Positions 33,176 to 41,427 of a DNA stretch of 64,000 nucleotides are shown here, piece after piece; position 1 is the first letter of the stretch, and every line of letters begins with the position of its first letter. Source of the DNA: Lysobacter arenosi (lineage in GTDB: Bacteria; Pseudomonadota; Gammaproteobacteria; Xanthomonadales; Xanthomonadaceae); assembly GCF_016613475.2 (NCBI RefSeq), contig NZ_CP071517.1, positions 3,100,001 through 3,164,000 of the forward strand, given 5' to 3'. The notes below the pieces were generated by a model. The model saw only the letters and a program-made list of their open reading frames with translations, did not search any database and had not been told where the DNA came from. Both the position numbers and the translations under genes were made by a program.

Positions 33176-33934
33176 ATGTCGTCTCGAACCACTGCAAGCA
33201 AGACCTGCGCTGCAACCATCGTCTCCATCGCGCTTGTCGGGATGGGAATGGCCAACGCATACGCCGGCACGTCCGGCTCACTGGCACTGACCAGTGATTA
33301 CCTTTTCCGCGGCATCTCGCAGAACAACCAGGAACCGGCCCTGCAGGGTGGCATCGAATATGCCGCCGACAGTGGCTTCTACGTCGGCAGCTGGGGCAGC
33401 AACGTCAGCTGGCTGTCAGACACCAACGTCTTTCCCGATTCGATCTCCAACAGCGTCGAGCTCGACTTCTACGGTGGCTACCGTGGCAAGTTCGGCGAGA
33501 GCGTGGGCTTCGATGTCGGTGCGTTGTACTACTGGTATCCCGGTGACTATCCCTCGGGCTTCAACAGCCCAGACACCGGCGAAATCTACTTCGGCATCAG
33601 CGCCGGCGTGTTCGCCGCCAAGTACTCCTACGCCCTGACCGATCTGTTCGGCTACGCCGACTCCGACGGCAGCGGTTATCTCGACGCGGCGGTGAACTGG
33701 GAGTTCGTCCCGACGTGGACGCTCAACGCCCACGCCGGCAAGCAGTGGATCGAGAACAACGAGGACTTCGAGTACGTCGACTGGAAGCTCGGCGTCACCA
33801 AGTCCTTCGACGGCGGCTTCGCCATCGCCCTGGCCTACCTCGACACCGACGCCGAGGAAGCGCTCTACACCAACCGCTACGGCAACTACCTCGGCGAAGA
33901 CACCGTGGTGCTGACCCTGACCAAGACCTTCTGA
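33176..33934 (+). CDS. TorF-family putative porin
   Basis: A 252-residue outer-membrane beta-barrel with a signal peptide ending near ANAYA (residue 30), then SGSLALTSDYLFRGISQNNQEPALQGGIEY, the family signature, repeated amphipathic strands and a closing VVLTLTKTF with terminal Phe. Members of this family are often found immediately upstream of glnK-amtB in proteobacteria, as here, which suggests a role in passage of nitrogen compounds across the outer membrane. Transport has not been shown. ATG 33176 follows GAGGAG. Confidence 0.88.
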   Translation: MSSRTTASKTCAATIVSIALVGMGMANAYAGTSGSLALTSDYLFRGISQNNQEPALQGGIEYAADSGFYVGSWGSNVSWLSDTNVFPDSISNSVELDFYGGYRGKFGESVGFDVGALYYWYPGDYPSGFNSPDTGEIYFGISAGVFAAKYSYALTDLFGYADSDGSGYLDAAVNWEFVPTWTLNAHAGKQWIENNEDFEYVDWKLGVTKSFDGGFAIALAYLDTDAEEALYTNRYGNYLGEDTVVLTLTKTF

Positions 33935-33998
33935 GCGTGCCATCCAACTGACGTGCGATCCAACTGACGAGAGCCATCCAGACCCACGGAGCTGCGAG

Positions 33999-34337
33999 AT
34001 GAAACTGATCACCGCGATCATCCGGCCGTTCAAGCTCGACGAGGTGCGCGAAGCGCTCACCGAAGTCGGCGTGTCCGGCATCACCGTCACCGAAGTAAAG
34101 GGTTTTGGACGACAAAAAGGCCACACCGAGCTTTATCGCGGCGCCGAGTACGTCGTCGACTTCCTGCCCAAGCTCAAGGTTGAATGCGCGGTCGCCGAGT
34201 CGGTACTCGAGGCGGCACTGGAAGCCCTGCAGACGGCCGCGCGCACCGGCAAGGTAGGTGACGGCAAGATTTTTGTTCAAGCGCTCGAGCACACGGTGCG
34301 CATCCGCACCGGCGAGCTCGATGACGATGCGCTGTGA
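33999..34337 (+). CDS. glnK: PII nitrogen regulatory protein
   Basis: A 112-residue PII protein that senses 2-oxoglutarate, ATP/ADP and glutamine status. The T-loop has the uridylylated Tyr51 in GHTELYRGAEYVVDF, and the C-terminal signature is present as TGKVGDGKIFV. It would bind and block AmtB under ammonium shock and modulate NtrB. The position directly before amtB (11 bp gap) identifies it as GlnK rather than GlnB. The region after GKIFV (QALEHTVRIRTGE) departs slightly from the common FVxxVExVVRIRTGE pattern. Confidence 0.96.
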   Translation: MKLITAIIRPFKLDEVREALTEVGVSGITVTEVKGFGRQKGHTELYRGAEYVVDFLPKLKVECAVAESVLEAALEALQTAARTGKVGDGKIFVQALEHTVRIRTGELDDDAL

Positions 34338-34348
34338 GGGGGGCGGCC

Positions 34349-35836
34349 ATGAACAACCGACTTGATCACCTCACCCATGAATCGAAATCGAAAGCTGCCA
34401 CTGCGGGGACCCACCACGTGACATACCCAGCGACATTCCATCCATCGCGCTTGCTGGCGGCCCTCGCCATGCTGGTTCTGCCAGGCATCGCCTTCGCCCA
34501 GGAAGCCGCCGCCGCCGCCGCACCGGTGGCCAACAAGGGCGACGTCGCCTGGTTGCTGGTGTGCTCGGCACTGGTGATCTTCATGACCCTGCCCGGGCTG
34601 GCGCTGTTCTACGGCGGCCTGGTGCGCAGCAAGAACGTCCTGTCGGTGCTGATGCAATGCCTGCTGGTGTTTTCGCTGGTGGCGGTGCTGTGGGCGCTGT
34701 ACGGCTATTCGCTGGCGTTCACCAGCGGCAACGCCTTCATAGGAGGCTGGGATCGCCTGTTCGCCAAGGGCCTGGACGCCACGGCGATGGGCGCGACCTT
34801 CACCAAGGGCGTGTACATCCCGGAGCTGGTGTTCTTCGTGTTCCAGGGCGCGTTCGCCTGCATCACCTGCGCGCTGATCGTCGGTGCCTTCGCCGAGCGG
34901 GTGAAGTTCGCCGGGGTCATGCTGTTCACGGTGCTGTGGTTCACCTTCGCCTACGTACCGATGGCGCACATGGTGTGGTTCTTCCCGGGTCCGGATGCCT
35001 TCACCGGCAACGATGCCGTGCCGGGCGTGCTGGAACAGTCGGGCTTCCTGTTCGCCAAGGGCGCGCTCGACTTCGCCGGCGGCACAGTGGTGCACATCAA
35101 TGCCGCCATCGCCGGCCTGGTCGGCTCGTACGTGATCGGCAAGCGCGTGGGCTACGGGCGTGAGGCTATCAAGCCGCACAACCTGACCCAGACGATGGTC
35201 GGCGCCTCGATCCTGTGGGTGGGCTGGTTCGGCTTCAACGCCGGTTCGGCGCTGGAAGCCAACGCGGTCGCCGCGCAGGCCTTCGTCAACACCTTCCTTG
35301 CCACCGCGGCGGCGGTGCTGGGCTGGACGGCGGTGGAGTGGATCAGCAAGGGCAAGCCGTCGATGCTGGGTGCGGCGTCGGGTGCGGTCGCCGGTCTGGT
35401 GGCGATCACGCCGGCGGCGGGCTTCGTCGGCATCTGCGGCGCGATGATCATCGGCGCGCTCGCCGGTGCGGTGTGCCTGTGGGGCGTGAACGGACTCAAG
35501 CGCCTGCTCGGTGCCGACGACGCACTGGACGTGTTCGGCGTGCACGGCATCGGCGGCATCCTCGGCGCGCTGCTCACCGGCGTGTTCGCTTCGCCGGCGC
35601 TGGGCGGTTCGGGCATCTGGGACTACGTCACCGAGACCGCGTTGCCGGAGTACTCCATCGCCTCGCAGGTGTGGATCCAGCTGCAGGGCGTGCTGGTGAC
35701 CGTGGTGCTGTCAGGCGTGGTCGCGCTGGTGGCCTTCCTGATCGTGAAGTACACCGTCGGCCTGCGCGTGTCGGAAGAGTCCGAGCGCGAAGGTCTCGAC
35801 ATCACCTCGCACGGTGAATCGGCGTACGAGAACTGA
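34349..35836 (+). CDS. amtB: Ammonium transporter
   Basis: The 495-residue Amt protein moves ammonium across the inner membrane. After an N-terminal extension with a signal-like segment (LLAALAMLVLPGIAFAQ), eleven membrane helices follow. Pore residues are visible: the twin histidines in GGTVVHINAAIAGL and DVFGVHGIGG, and the ammonium-binding AFACITCAL and FGFNAGSALEAN regions. The start at ATG 34349 follows GAGGGGGG and lies 11 bp after glnK, so the two are cotranscribed. No separate sigma-54 site was found in front of the TorF-glnK-amtB group. Confidence 0.96.
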   Translation: MNNRLDHLTHESKSKAATAGTHHVTYPATFHPSRLLAALAMLVLPGIAFAQEAAAAAAPVANKGDVAWLLVCSALVIFMTLPGLALFYGGLVRSKNVLSVLMQCLLVFSLVAVLWALYGYSLAFTSGNAFIGGWDRLFAKGLDATAMGATFTKGVYIPELVFFVFQGAFACITCALIVGAFAERVKFAGVMLFTVLWFTFAYVPMAHMVWFFPGPDAFTGNDAVPGVLEQSGFLFAKGALDFAGGTVVHINAAIAGLVGSYVIGKRVGYGREAIKPHNLTQTMVGASILWVGWFGFNAGSALEANAVAAQAFVNTFLATAAAVLGWTAVEWISKGKPSMLGAASGAVAGLVAITPAAGFVGICGAMIIGALAGAVCLWGVNGLKRLLGADDALDVFGVHGIGGILGALLTGVFASPALGGSGIWDYVTETALPEYSIASQVWIQLQGVLVTVVLSGVVALVAFLIVKYTVGLRVSEESEREGLDITSHGESAYEN

Positions 35837-35844
35837 TGCAGGAG

Positions 35845-35870
35845 CCCCTCTCCCGTCAACGGGAGAGGGG
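35845..35870. terminator. Bidirectional terminator between amtB and the permease gene
   Basis: CCCCTCTCCCG pairs perfectly with CGGGAGAGGGG around TCAA. It lies between the convergent stops of amtB (35836) and the amino acid permease (35882), so it can serve both. T runs are short on both sides. Confidence 0.7.
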
Positions 35871-35881
35871 CAACATCATGC

Positions 35882-37249
35882 TTATGCCCGCCGCCTGCGC
35901 GCGATCTCGCTGATCGCCGCGATGCCCAGCGTCAGTCCGAGCATCGACAGGAACTGGATCCGCGTGTCGGATCCCGACAGCAACAGCAGGAAGATCAAGC
36001 CCAGGATCGCCAGCGCGATCACCGTCAGGTACGGAAAGCCGCGCATCCGGAACGGCAGCCGGGTGCCGGTGCGATCGGCGCGACGGCGCAGGATGAGTTG
36101 CGAGAGCAACGAGATCGTCCACACCAGCAGGCAGGTCGAGCCGACCACGTTGAGCAGCACCGGCAGCACCTTGCCCGGATAGCGCAGCTCCATCGCCGTG
36201 GCGATGAAGCCGAACACCACACACGACAGCACCGCGGCCACCGGCACGTGGCGGGTGTTCACCCGCGCCAGCCAGCGCGGCGCTTCGCTGCGCTCGGCCA
36301 GCGAATGGATCATGCGCGAGGCGCCGTAGAGGTTGGCATTGAGCGCCGACAGCAGCGCGATCACCGCGATCAGCGTGATGGCCGTGGCCGCACCAGGAAT
36401 TTTCGCCGCCTCCAGCACCGCCGCGAACGGCGACGACAGCGCAGGACTCGTCCACGGCACCACCGCGATGATCACGCTGAGCGAGCCGATGTAGAACACC
36501 AGGATGCGCCAGGCCACGGTGCGGATCGCGCGGGCAATGCTGCGCTCGGGGTCCTCGGTCTCGGCCGCGGCGACGGCCACGATCTCGGTGCCGCCGAAGG
36601 CGAACACCACCACCAGCAACGCCGCACCGACACCGGCCAGGCCCTTGGGCGCGAAGCCGCCGTGGTCGACGAAGTTCGACAGGCCCGGCGATGTGACCTC
36701 GGGCAGCAGCCCCAGCAGCAGCGCGACGCCGATCAGGATGAAGGCGATGATCGCCACGACCTTGAGGATCGCGAACCAGAACTCGAACTCGCCGAAGTTC
36801 TTCACGCCCATCAGGTTGATGGCGGTGAAGAACAGCATGAACGTCAGCGACGCGAGCGGCACTGACAGCGAAGGCCACACCATGGCCAGCAATCCGGCCG
36901 CGCCAACCGACTCGGCCGCGATCACGATCACCAGCTGCGCCCACCACAACCAGCCCACCGTGGCGCCGGCGGTCGCGCCCATCGCATCGGCGGCGTACAC
37001 CGAGAACGCGCCGCTGGCCGGCTTGGCCGCGGCCATTTCGCCCAGGGCGTTCATCACGATGATCACCAGCGCGCCGGCGACGAGGTAGGAGATCAGCACC
37101 GCCGGTCCGGCCGCCTGCACGCCCACGCCGGAACCCAGGAACAGGCCGGCGCCGATCGCGCTGCCCAGCCCCATCATGATCAGCTGCCGGGGTTTGAGCG
37201 CGTGGCTGAGCTGGGTCGTCGCAGTGGCGGTAGCGGCAGGAGCGGGCAT
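35882..37249 (-). CDS. APC-family amino acid permease
   Basis: A 455-residue inner-membrane transporter with twelve hydrophobic segments. The first helix has the family GSAIGAGLFLGSGVGVQ substrate-binding break, and helix 3 region has VGWLWWAQLVIVIAAES, followed by FAFGGTEIVAVAAAETEDP, which are typical of the amino acid transporter (AAT) branch that includes CycA, ProY and GabP. Substrate not deducible. ATG 37249 starts MPAPAATATAT ahead of the conserved LSHALKPRQLIMMGLG; upstream in-frame codons show no family similarity. Confidence 0.92.
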   Translation of the reverse strand: MPAPAATATATTQLSHALKPRQLIMMGLGSAIGAGLFLGSGVGVQAAGPAVLISYLVAGALVIIVMNALGEMAAAKPASGAFSVYAADAMGATAGATVGWLWWAQLVIVIAAESVGAAGLLAMVWPSLSVPLASLTFMLFFTAINLMGVKNFGEFEFWFAILKVVAIIAFILIGVALLLGLLPEVTSPGLSNFVDHGGFAPKGLAGVGAALLVVVFAFGGTEIVAVAAAETEDPERSIARAIRTVAWRILVFYIGSLSVIIAVVPWTSPALSSPFAAVLEAAKIPGAATAITLIAVIALLSALNANLYGASRMIHSLAERSEAPRWLARVNTRHVPVAAVLSCVVFGFIATAMELRYPGKVLPVLLNVVGSTCLLVWTISLLSQLILRRRADRTGTRLPFRMRGFPYLTVIALAILGLIFLLLLSGSDTRIQFLSMLGLTLGIAAISEIARRRRA

Positions 37250-37406
37250 CAACGATTCCGGGCAGCGGTCGGGCCGCCACAATAACGTGTCCGGCCAGCG
37301 CAGCATTGGCCGACCTTGCCGCCGTGCTCGTGATGCGCGCGCACCTCACGGTGTTTTCACCGCGACGCCGGGAAGGTTTGCGCTCTGACTCCACGCGAGC
37401 ACGGAC

Positions 37407-38280
37407 ATGCGCCCCCAATTCGTCGCCCTCTGCCTTGCCCTGAGCGCCACCCTGCTCGCCGGTTGCGCAAGCCAGGCACCAAAAACCGGCACGACCGCTG
37501 CCGCAGCGGCGGAACCCGCCACCCCGGCCCCCGCCGCCGTCCCGGAAATCGCCCCGGGCATACCGGCCGGCTACCTGCACAAGGAGCAGTACCTCGACAG
37601 CCTCGCGCTGGTCCCGGCGCCACCGGCCAAGGGTTCGGCCGCGTTCGCCCACGACCAGGCCGTGCGCGAGGAAGCGATCACTTTGCGCGGCACGCCACGC
37701 TGGCAGCAGGCGATCAGCGATGCCGACCTGCATTTCCCGCACGCGGCGGGCACGTTCGAGTGCGCGCTGGGCATCCCGGTGTCGCAGCAGGCAACGCCAC
37801 GCCTGTACATGCTGCTCCAGCGCAGCATGGTCGACGCCGGCCTGTCGACCTACGGCGCCAAGAACCACTACAACCGGACGCGACCGTTCGCGCTGGCCAA
37901 GGAAGCCAGCTGCACGCCCGACGAAGAAGCCGCGCTGCGCAAGGACGGTTCCTATCCGTCCGGCCACACCACCGTCGGCTGGGCCTGGGCCTTGATCCTC
38001 GCCGAGCTCGCACCGGACCGCGCCAACGCGATCCTCGCGCGCGGCCGTACCTTCGGCGAGAGCCGGCTGGTCTGCAACGTGCACTGGCAGAGCGACATCC
38101 TCGAAGGCCGCTATGGGCGCCGGCACCGTCGCCCGCCTGCACGCCGACCCGACTTTCGAGTCCGACATGGCCGCGGCCAAGGCGGAGATCGCCTCCGTAC
38201 GCAGCCAGGGCCTGGCGCCCGCTCGCGATTGCGCGGCCGAAGCGACGGCACTGCAGCGCAAGCTCGAGCGCGTGCTGTAG
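37407..38280 (+). pseudogene. Class A acid phosphatase (PAP2) lipoprotein, frame broken near its end
   Basis: An exported phosphatase with a lipobox (LLAGCAS). The class A/PAP2 signature is complete: KNHYNRTRP (KX6RP), PSGHTT and SRLVCNVHWQSD (SRX5HX3D). Directly after ILEGR, at about 38112, the frame breaks; the natural C-terminus MGAGTVARLHADPTFES continues in the next frame to TAG 38278-38280. Removing one base, or adding two (for example TATATG in place of TATG), restores a protein of about 290 residues. As written the frame runs on to 38294 with an unrelated arginine-rich tail. All catalytic residues precede the break, so activity might persist. Confidence 0.85.
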
Positions 38281-38299
38281 ACGCAGTGTCGTAGCCGCC

Positions 38300-39314
38300 A
38301 TGCCCACACGTCCCGCTCCGCCCCTCCAGGTACTGGTGGTGGAAGACAGCCCCGAGTACGCCGTGATCGTGCGGCAGTGGCTGGAGGAGGGCGAGCAGGC
38401 GCTGGTGACGCTGGCGACCGATGCGATCCAGGGCCGGGCGGCGATCGCGACGCGCAACTGGGACCCTGGTGATCACCGACGTCGAAATGCCCGGTGGCAG
38501 CGGCCTGGAACTGATCCAGGCGGTCAAGGCGGTGCACAAGTGGACCTGCGTGCTGGTGATGACCGGCGTGGTGAGTGCGGAGTACGCGCGCACCGCACTG
38601 CAGAACGATGCCGATGGCCTGCTCTTCAAACCCTTCGCCAGGGAGGAGTTCCTTGAGCAGGTGCGCAAGCTGACCCAGCTCACGCGCCGCCGGCGGCAAC
38701 AGGAACGCCGTTCGGTACTGGCGGTGGGCGCGCATCCGGACGATGTCGAGATTGGCTGCGGTGGCACCCTGGCGATGCACGCGGCCCGCCAGGACGAAGT
38801 GACCATCCTCACCCTCAGCCATGGTGCCGAGGGCGGCGACGCCCGCATCCGTGCCCGCGAGGCGCGTGCCGCCGCCGGCCTGTTGCACGCCAGGCTGATC
38901 CTGGGGGACCTGCAGGACACCCGGGTGCCTGAAGGCGGCGCCAGCATCGAGTTGATCCAGCAGGCGATCGCCGAGGTCGATCCGACGCACGTCTACACGC
39001 ACTCGCAGTACGACACCCACCAGGATCATCGCAACACCCATCGCGCGACCATGGTGGCCGCGCGCGGCGTCGGCCAGCTCTATTGCTACCAGACGCCGTC
39101 GGCCACGGTGGAATTCCGCCCGGGGCTGTTCATCGACATCACCGATCACCTGCCGCACAAGCTCGAGGCGATCGAGGCCTATCAAAGTCAGACGGCGCTG
39201 CGTGAATACCTCGCCCCCGATCTGATCGTCGCCACCGCGCGCTACTGGGGCCGGTTCGCCGGCTATGTCATGGCCGAGCCACTGGAAGTGATCCGGCAGC
39301 GGGTAGGGCAATGA
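38300..39314 (+). pseudogene. Response-regulator receiver fused to PIG-L (LmbE) deacetylase, frame broken in the receiver
   Basis: The first frame starts at ATG 38300 with a receiver domain (LQVLVVEDSPEYAVIV) and is lost at about 38463 in GGGACCCTGGTG. The next frame carries on with LVITDVEMPGGSGLELI, which includes the phospho-accepting Asp. Removing one C of the CCC run restores one protein of about 337 residues: receiver, linker (TRRRRQQERRS), then a PIG-L domain with the zinc motif GAHPDDVEIGCGG and the HQDHRNTH histidine segment. PIG-L enzymes deacetylate GlcNAc-containing compounds in the cytoplasm; no signal peptide is present. Attached to a receiver, activity may depend on phosphorylation. 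Neighbouring genes supply a kinase, an Hpt and a polysaccharide synthase. Confidence 0.82.
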
Positions 39315-39327
39315 AACCGGTCGTGCC

Positions 39328-39705
39328 TCAGGGCGCGGCCGGGTCTGATCGATTCACCCATTGCGTGGCCTCGCGTGCCAGCGCGTCGAGACGATCGACC
39401 AGGGCCAGCGAGCGCGCCTCCCGTTCCGCGGTGCGTGGCGCGCGCCACAACGCGAACACACGCTCGCACTGATCCTGCAGGTCCTGGCTGGCGAGCAGGG
39501 CCAGCGTCGGCGTCAGGCGATGCAGGTGCCGGCGCACTTCCGTCTGGTCGTCGGCGAGGACGGACTGGCGCAGTTGCTGCAGCAGCGCCGGGGCGGAACT
39601 GGCGAACGCGTCGGCCACCAGCGGCACCAGCTGCTCATCACCCAGCAACCTGGCAGCCGCCGCAAGGTCGAGGTCGCCATTACCGCCCATCGCTGCCACC
39701 GCCAT
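39328..39705 (-). CDS. Hpt-domain phosphotransfer protein
   Basis: A 125-residue all-helical protein with Hpt-like features: a central helix carrying EVRRHLHRLTPTLALLAS, in which His62 aligns with the phospho-accepting histidine, and a following helix with QDLQDQCERV. The typical HxLKGSS is relaxed to HRLTPT, so assignment rests on length, helix layout and context. It would relay phosphate between a histidine kinase and receivers such as those encoded at 38.3 and 46.1 kb. It overlaps the end of the phosphatase gene upstream (start 39705 or 39690), so it belongs to the leftward three-gene operon. Confidence 0.65.
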   Translation of the reverse strand: MAVAAMGGNGDLDLAAAARLLGDEQLVPLVADAFASSAPALLQQLRQSVLADDQTEVRRHLHRLTPTLALLASQDLQDQCERVFALWRAPRTAEREARSLALVDRLDALAREATQWVNRSDPAAP

Positions 39706-40324
39706 GGATCAACTCGCCCGGTGACGGCAGTGCCACGGCGATGATCTCGCCATTGCGTACCGGCACGGTGGTTTCGGCTTGGCGGAAGCGCAGCATCGCT
39801 TCGCGCGAGTCGGAAAAGCCTTCGTGCAACCCCAGCACGAAACCACGCAGGAACTGGCCGTGGCCGAACACGACCACGCGGCCGCTGTGCTGCCACAGGC
39901 GGCGGTGAAACCGGCGAAGGCGCTCAATGAAATGCGCGAACGACTCCGCGCCCTTGCCATCGACGTAGAGCGGATCGGCGCGATCCCAGTACTCGGCCAC
40001 CATCGGCTTGCGCTCCGCCGGGCTGGTGCGATCCGCCCGCGCCGGCGCCAGGTACGAGAATTCCTCGATCGGCCAGGTTTCAACCGCCACCGTCGGGTGC
40101 GCCTGGATCAGCGGGACGGCGGTATCCAGCGTGCGCCGGAACGGCGACACCACGATCAGGTCCGGCGGCGACTGGCCGATGGCGAGGGCGACATCGCGCG
40201 CTTGCTGCTCGCCGAGCGCGGTCAGGCGGATGTCGGCATGGTTGTCCGTGACCTCGCCGGCGTTCGCCGTGGTTTGCGCGTGCCTGACCAGCAGCACACT
40301 CAACGGCGGCACAGCGCCTGCCAT
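39680..40324 (-). CDS. Histidine phosphatase-family protein
   Basis: The 214-residue product has the RHG-type catalytic motif LLVRHAQTTANAG, a second arginine in VVSPFRRTLDTA, and the second histidine in VVFGHGQFLRGF. The family includes phosphoglycerate mutases, sugar-phosphate phosphatases and SixA; this sequence is longer than SixA and closer to the broad-specificity phosphatases. ATG 40324 lies inside the end of the ATP-grasp gene (25-bp overlap), and its own end overlaps the Hpt gene. Its placement between an ATP-grasp enzyme and an Hpt leaves both metabolic and signalling roles open. Confidence 0.85.
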   Translation of the reverse strand: MAGAVPPLSVLLVRHAQTTANAGEVTDNHADIRLTALGEQQARDVALAIGQSPPDLIVVSPFRRTLDTAVPLIQAHPTVAVETWPIEEFSYLAPARADRTSPAERKPMVAEYWDRADPLYVDGKGAESFAHFIERLRRFHRRLWQHSGRVVVFGHGQFLRGFVLGLHEGFSDSREAMLRFRQAETTVPVRNGEIIAVALPSPGELIHGGGSDGR

Positions 40325-41268
40325 TCCGCTGGATCCAGATACTTCTCGGTCCAGTAGCGGACCATGAGGATCTCCTTGAACGGCATCGGGCCAGGCGGCA
40401 GCGGCCTGCCCTGCAGGTCGTCCATCAGCAGCCGCGGCATGTCGACCCCGGCGGCAACGGTCAGCGGCAAGCTGCCGGGAAACCGCGGATTGATCTCCAG
40501 CAGCTTGAAGCGCCCGTCGCTGGCCTGCTTGAACTGGACGTTGGCGACGTAACGAACGCCCACGGCAAGCGCGATGGCGGCGGCCGATTCCATCAGCTCG
40601 GGCATGTGCACCGTGCGCGCGGTGATGGCGATGCCCGAGTCGGTGCGTATGCGCTCGCGCGGAACCGCCGCGACCAGCTCGCCGTTCCGGCTCACGTACA
40701 CGTCGACCGAGAACTCCGGCCCAGGCAGCAGTTCCTGCACGAGGTAGGACCCGTCCTGGGGCAGCGCCGCCAGGTCTTCGCTGCTGCGGATCATCGCGAT
40801 GCCGCGTGACCCCGACCCTGCGCGCGGCTTGGCGAAACAGGGGAACTGCGTGATCGTCGCCAGCGTGTCCGCGGTCAGCGCCACGCAACTGGGCGTGGCT
40901 GGGTTGCCCGACAGGTGCGACAGCAGTGCCCACTTGTCGCGGCAACGGCGCAACACCGGCGCCGGCGACAGCGGCACGCGCGTGCCAATCGCGGCGAACG
41001 CCGCTTCGGCCTCGGCCAGCGGCGCCAGTTCGGCATCGACCGTGGAGATCAGCACCTCGACCGATTGCGTCCGGCACAGCTCGAGCAAGGCCGGAACCAG
41101 TGCCGGATCCTCACCGCCCGGGATCAGGAACCGGTTGGACGACGGCACCAGGTAGAGACCGGGCGAATCCGGGTCCATGTCGGCCAGCAACAGTTCGTGC
41201 TCGCCGGCCAGCGATTTCCAGACGCTGACCGCCGACGGACCACCCGCACCGGTGATGAGCACTCGCAT
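40300..41268 (-). CDS. ATP-grasp enzyme (carbamoyl-phosphate synthase/PylC-like fold)
   Basis: A 322-residue enzyme. Residues 1-100 form a Rossmann-like preATP-grasp domain (VLITGAGGPSAVSVWKSL); then come ATP-grasp blocks FPCFAKPRAGSGSRGIAMI, YLVQELLPGPEFSVDVY and the metal-binding KLLEINPRFPGSLPL. Enzymes of this type join a carboxylate to an amine or thiol using ATP. The preATP-grasp GAGG motif and length resemble PylC-like and CarB-like ligases involved in cell-surface or secondary metabolism. It is the first gene of a leftward operon and is divergent from the polysaccharide synthase at 41.4 kb, so it may prepare a modified precursor. Substrate unknown. Confidence 0.87.
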   Translation of the reverse strand: MRVLITGAGGPSAVSVWKSLAGEHELLLADMDPDSPGLYLVPSSNRFLIPGGEDPALVPALLELCRTQSVEVLISTVDAELAPLAEAEAAFAAIGTRVPLSPAPVLRRCRDKWALLSHLSGNPATPSCVALTADTLATITQFPCFAKPRAGSGSRGIAMIRSSEDLAALPQDGSYLVQELLPGPEFSVDVYVSRNGELVAAVPRERIRTDSGIAITARTVHMPELMESAAAIALAVGVRYVANVQFKQASDGRFKLLEINPRFPGSLPLTVAAGVDMPRLLMDDLQGRPLPPGPMPFKEILMVRYWTEKYLDPAEWQALCRR

Positions 41269-41427
41269 GATTTTCGACTTCGGCAACGGCTGCGACGAGA
41301 CGCTAGCTGCTTGTTCGTGACGGCGACCTTCACGCAGCGGAGGTTCGCGGGAAGCACTCGTCGATTGTGATAAAGAGCAACGGTCATGAACGGGCGAGTG
41401 CCCGCAGACGGTGCGGAGGCGACGCGC

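Noticed and set aside
35856..39311. A minus-strand open frame of 1151 codons
   Set aside because: It is the antisense of the phosphatase, deacetylase and permease genes in another frame; high GC makes stop codons rare. The real permease uses a different frame within it.
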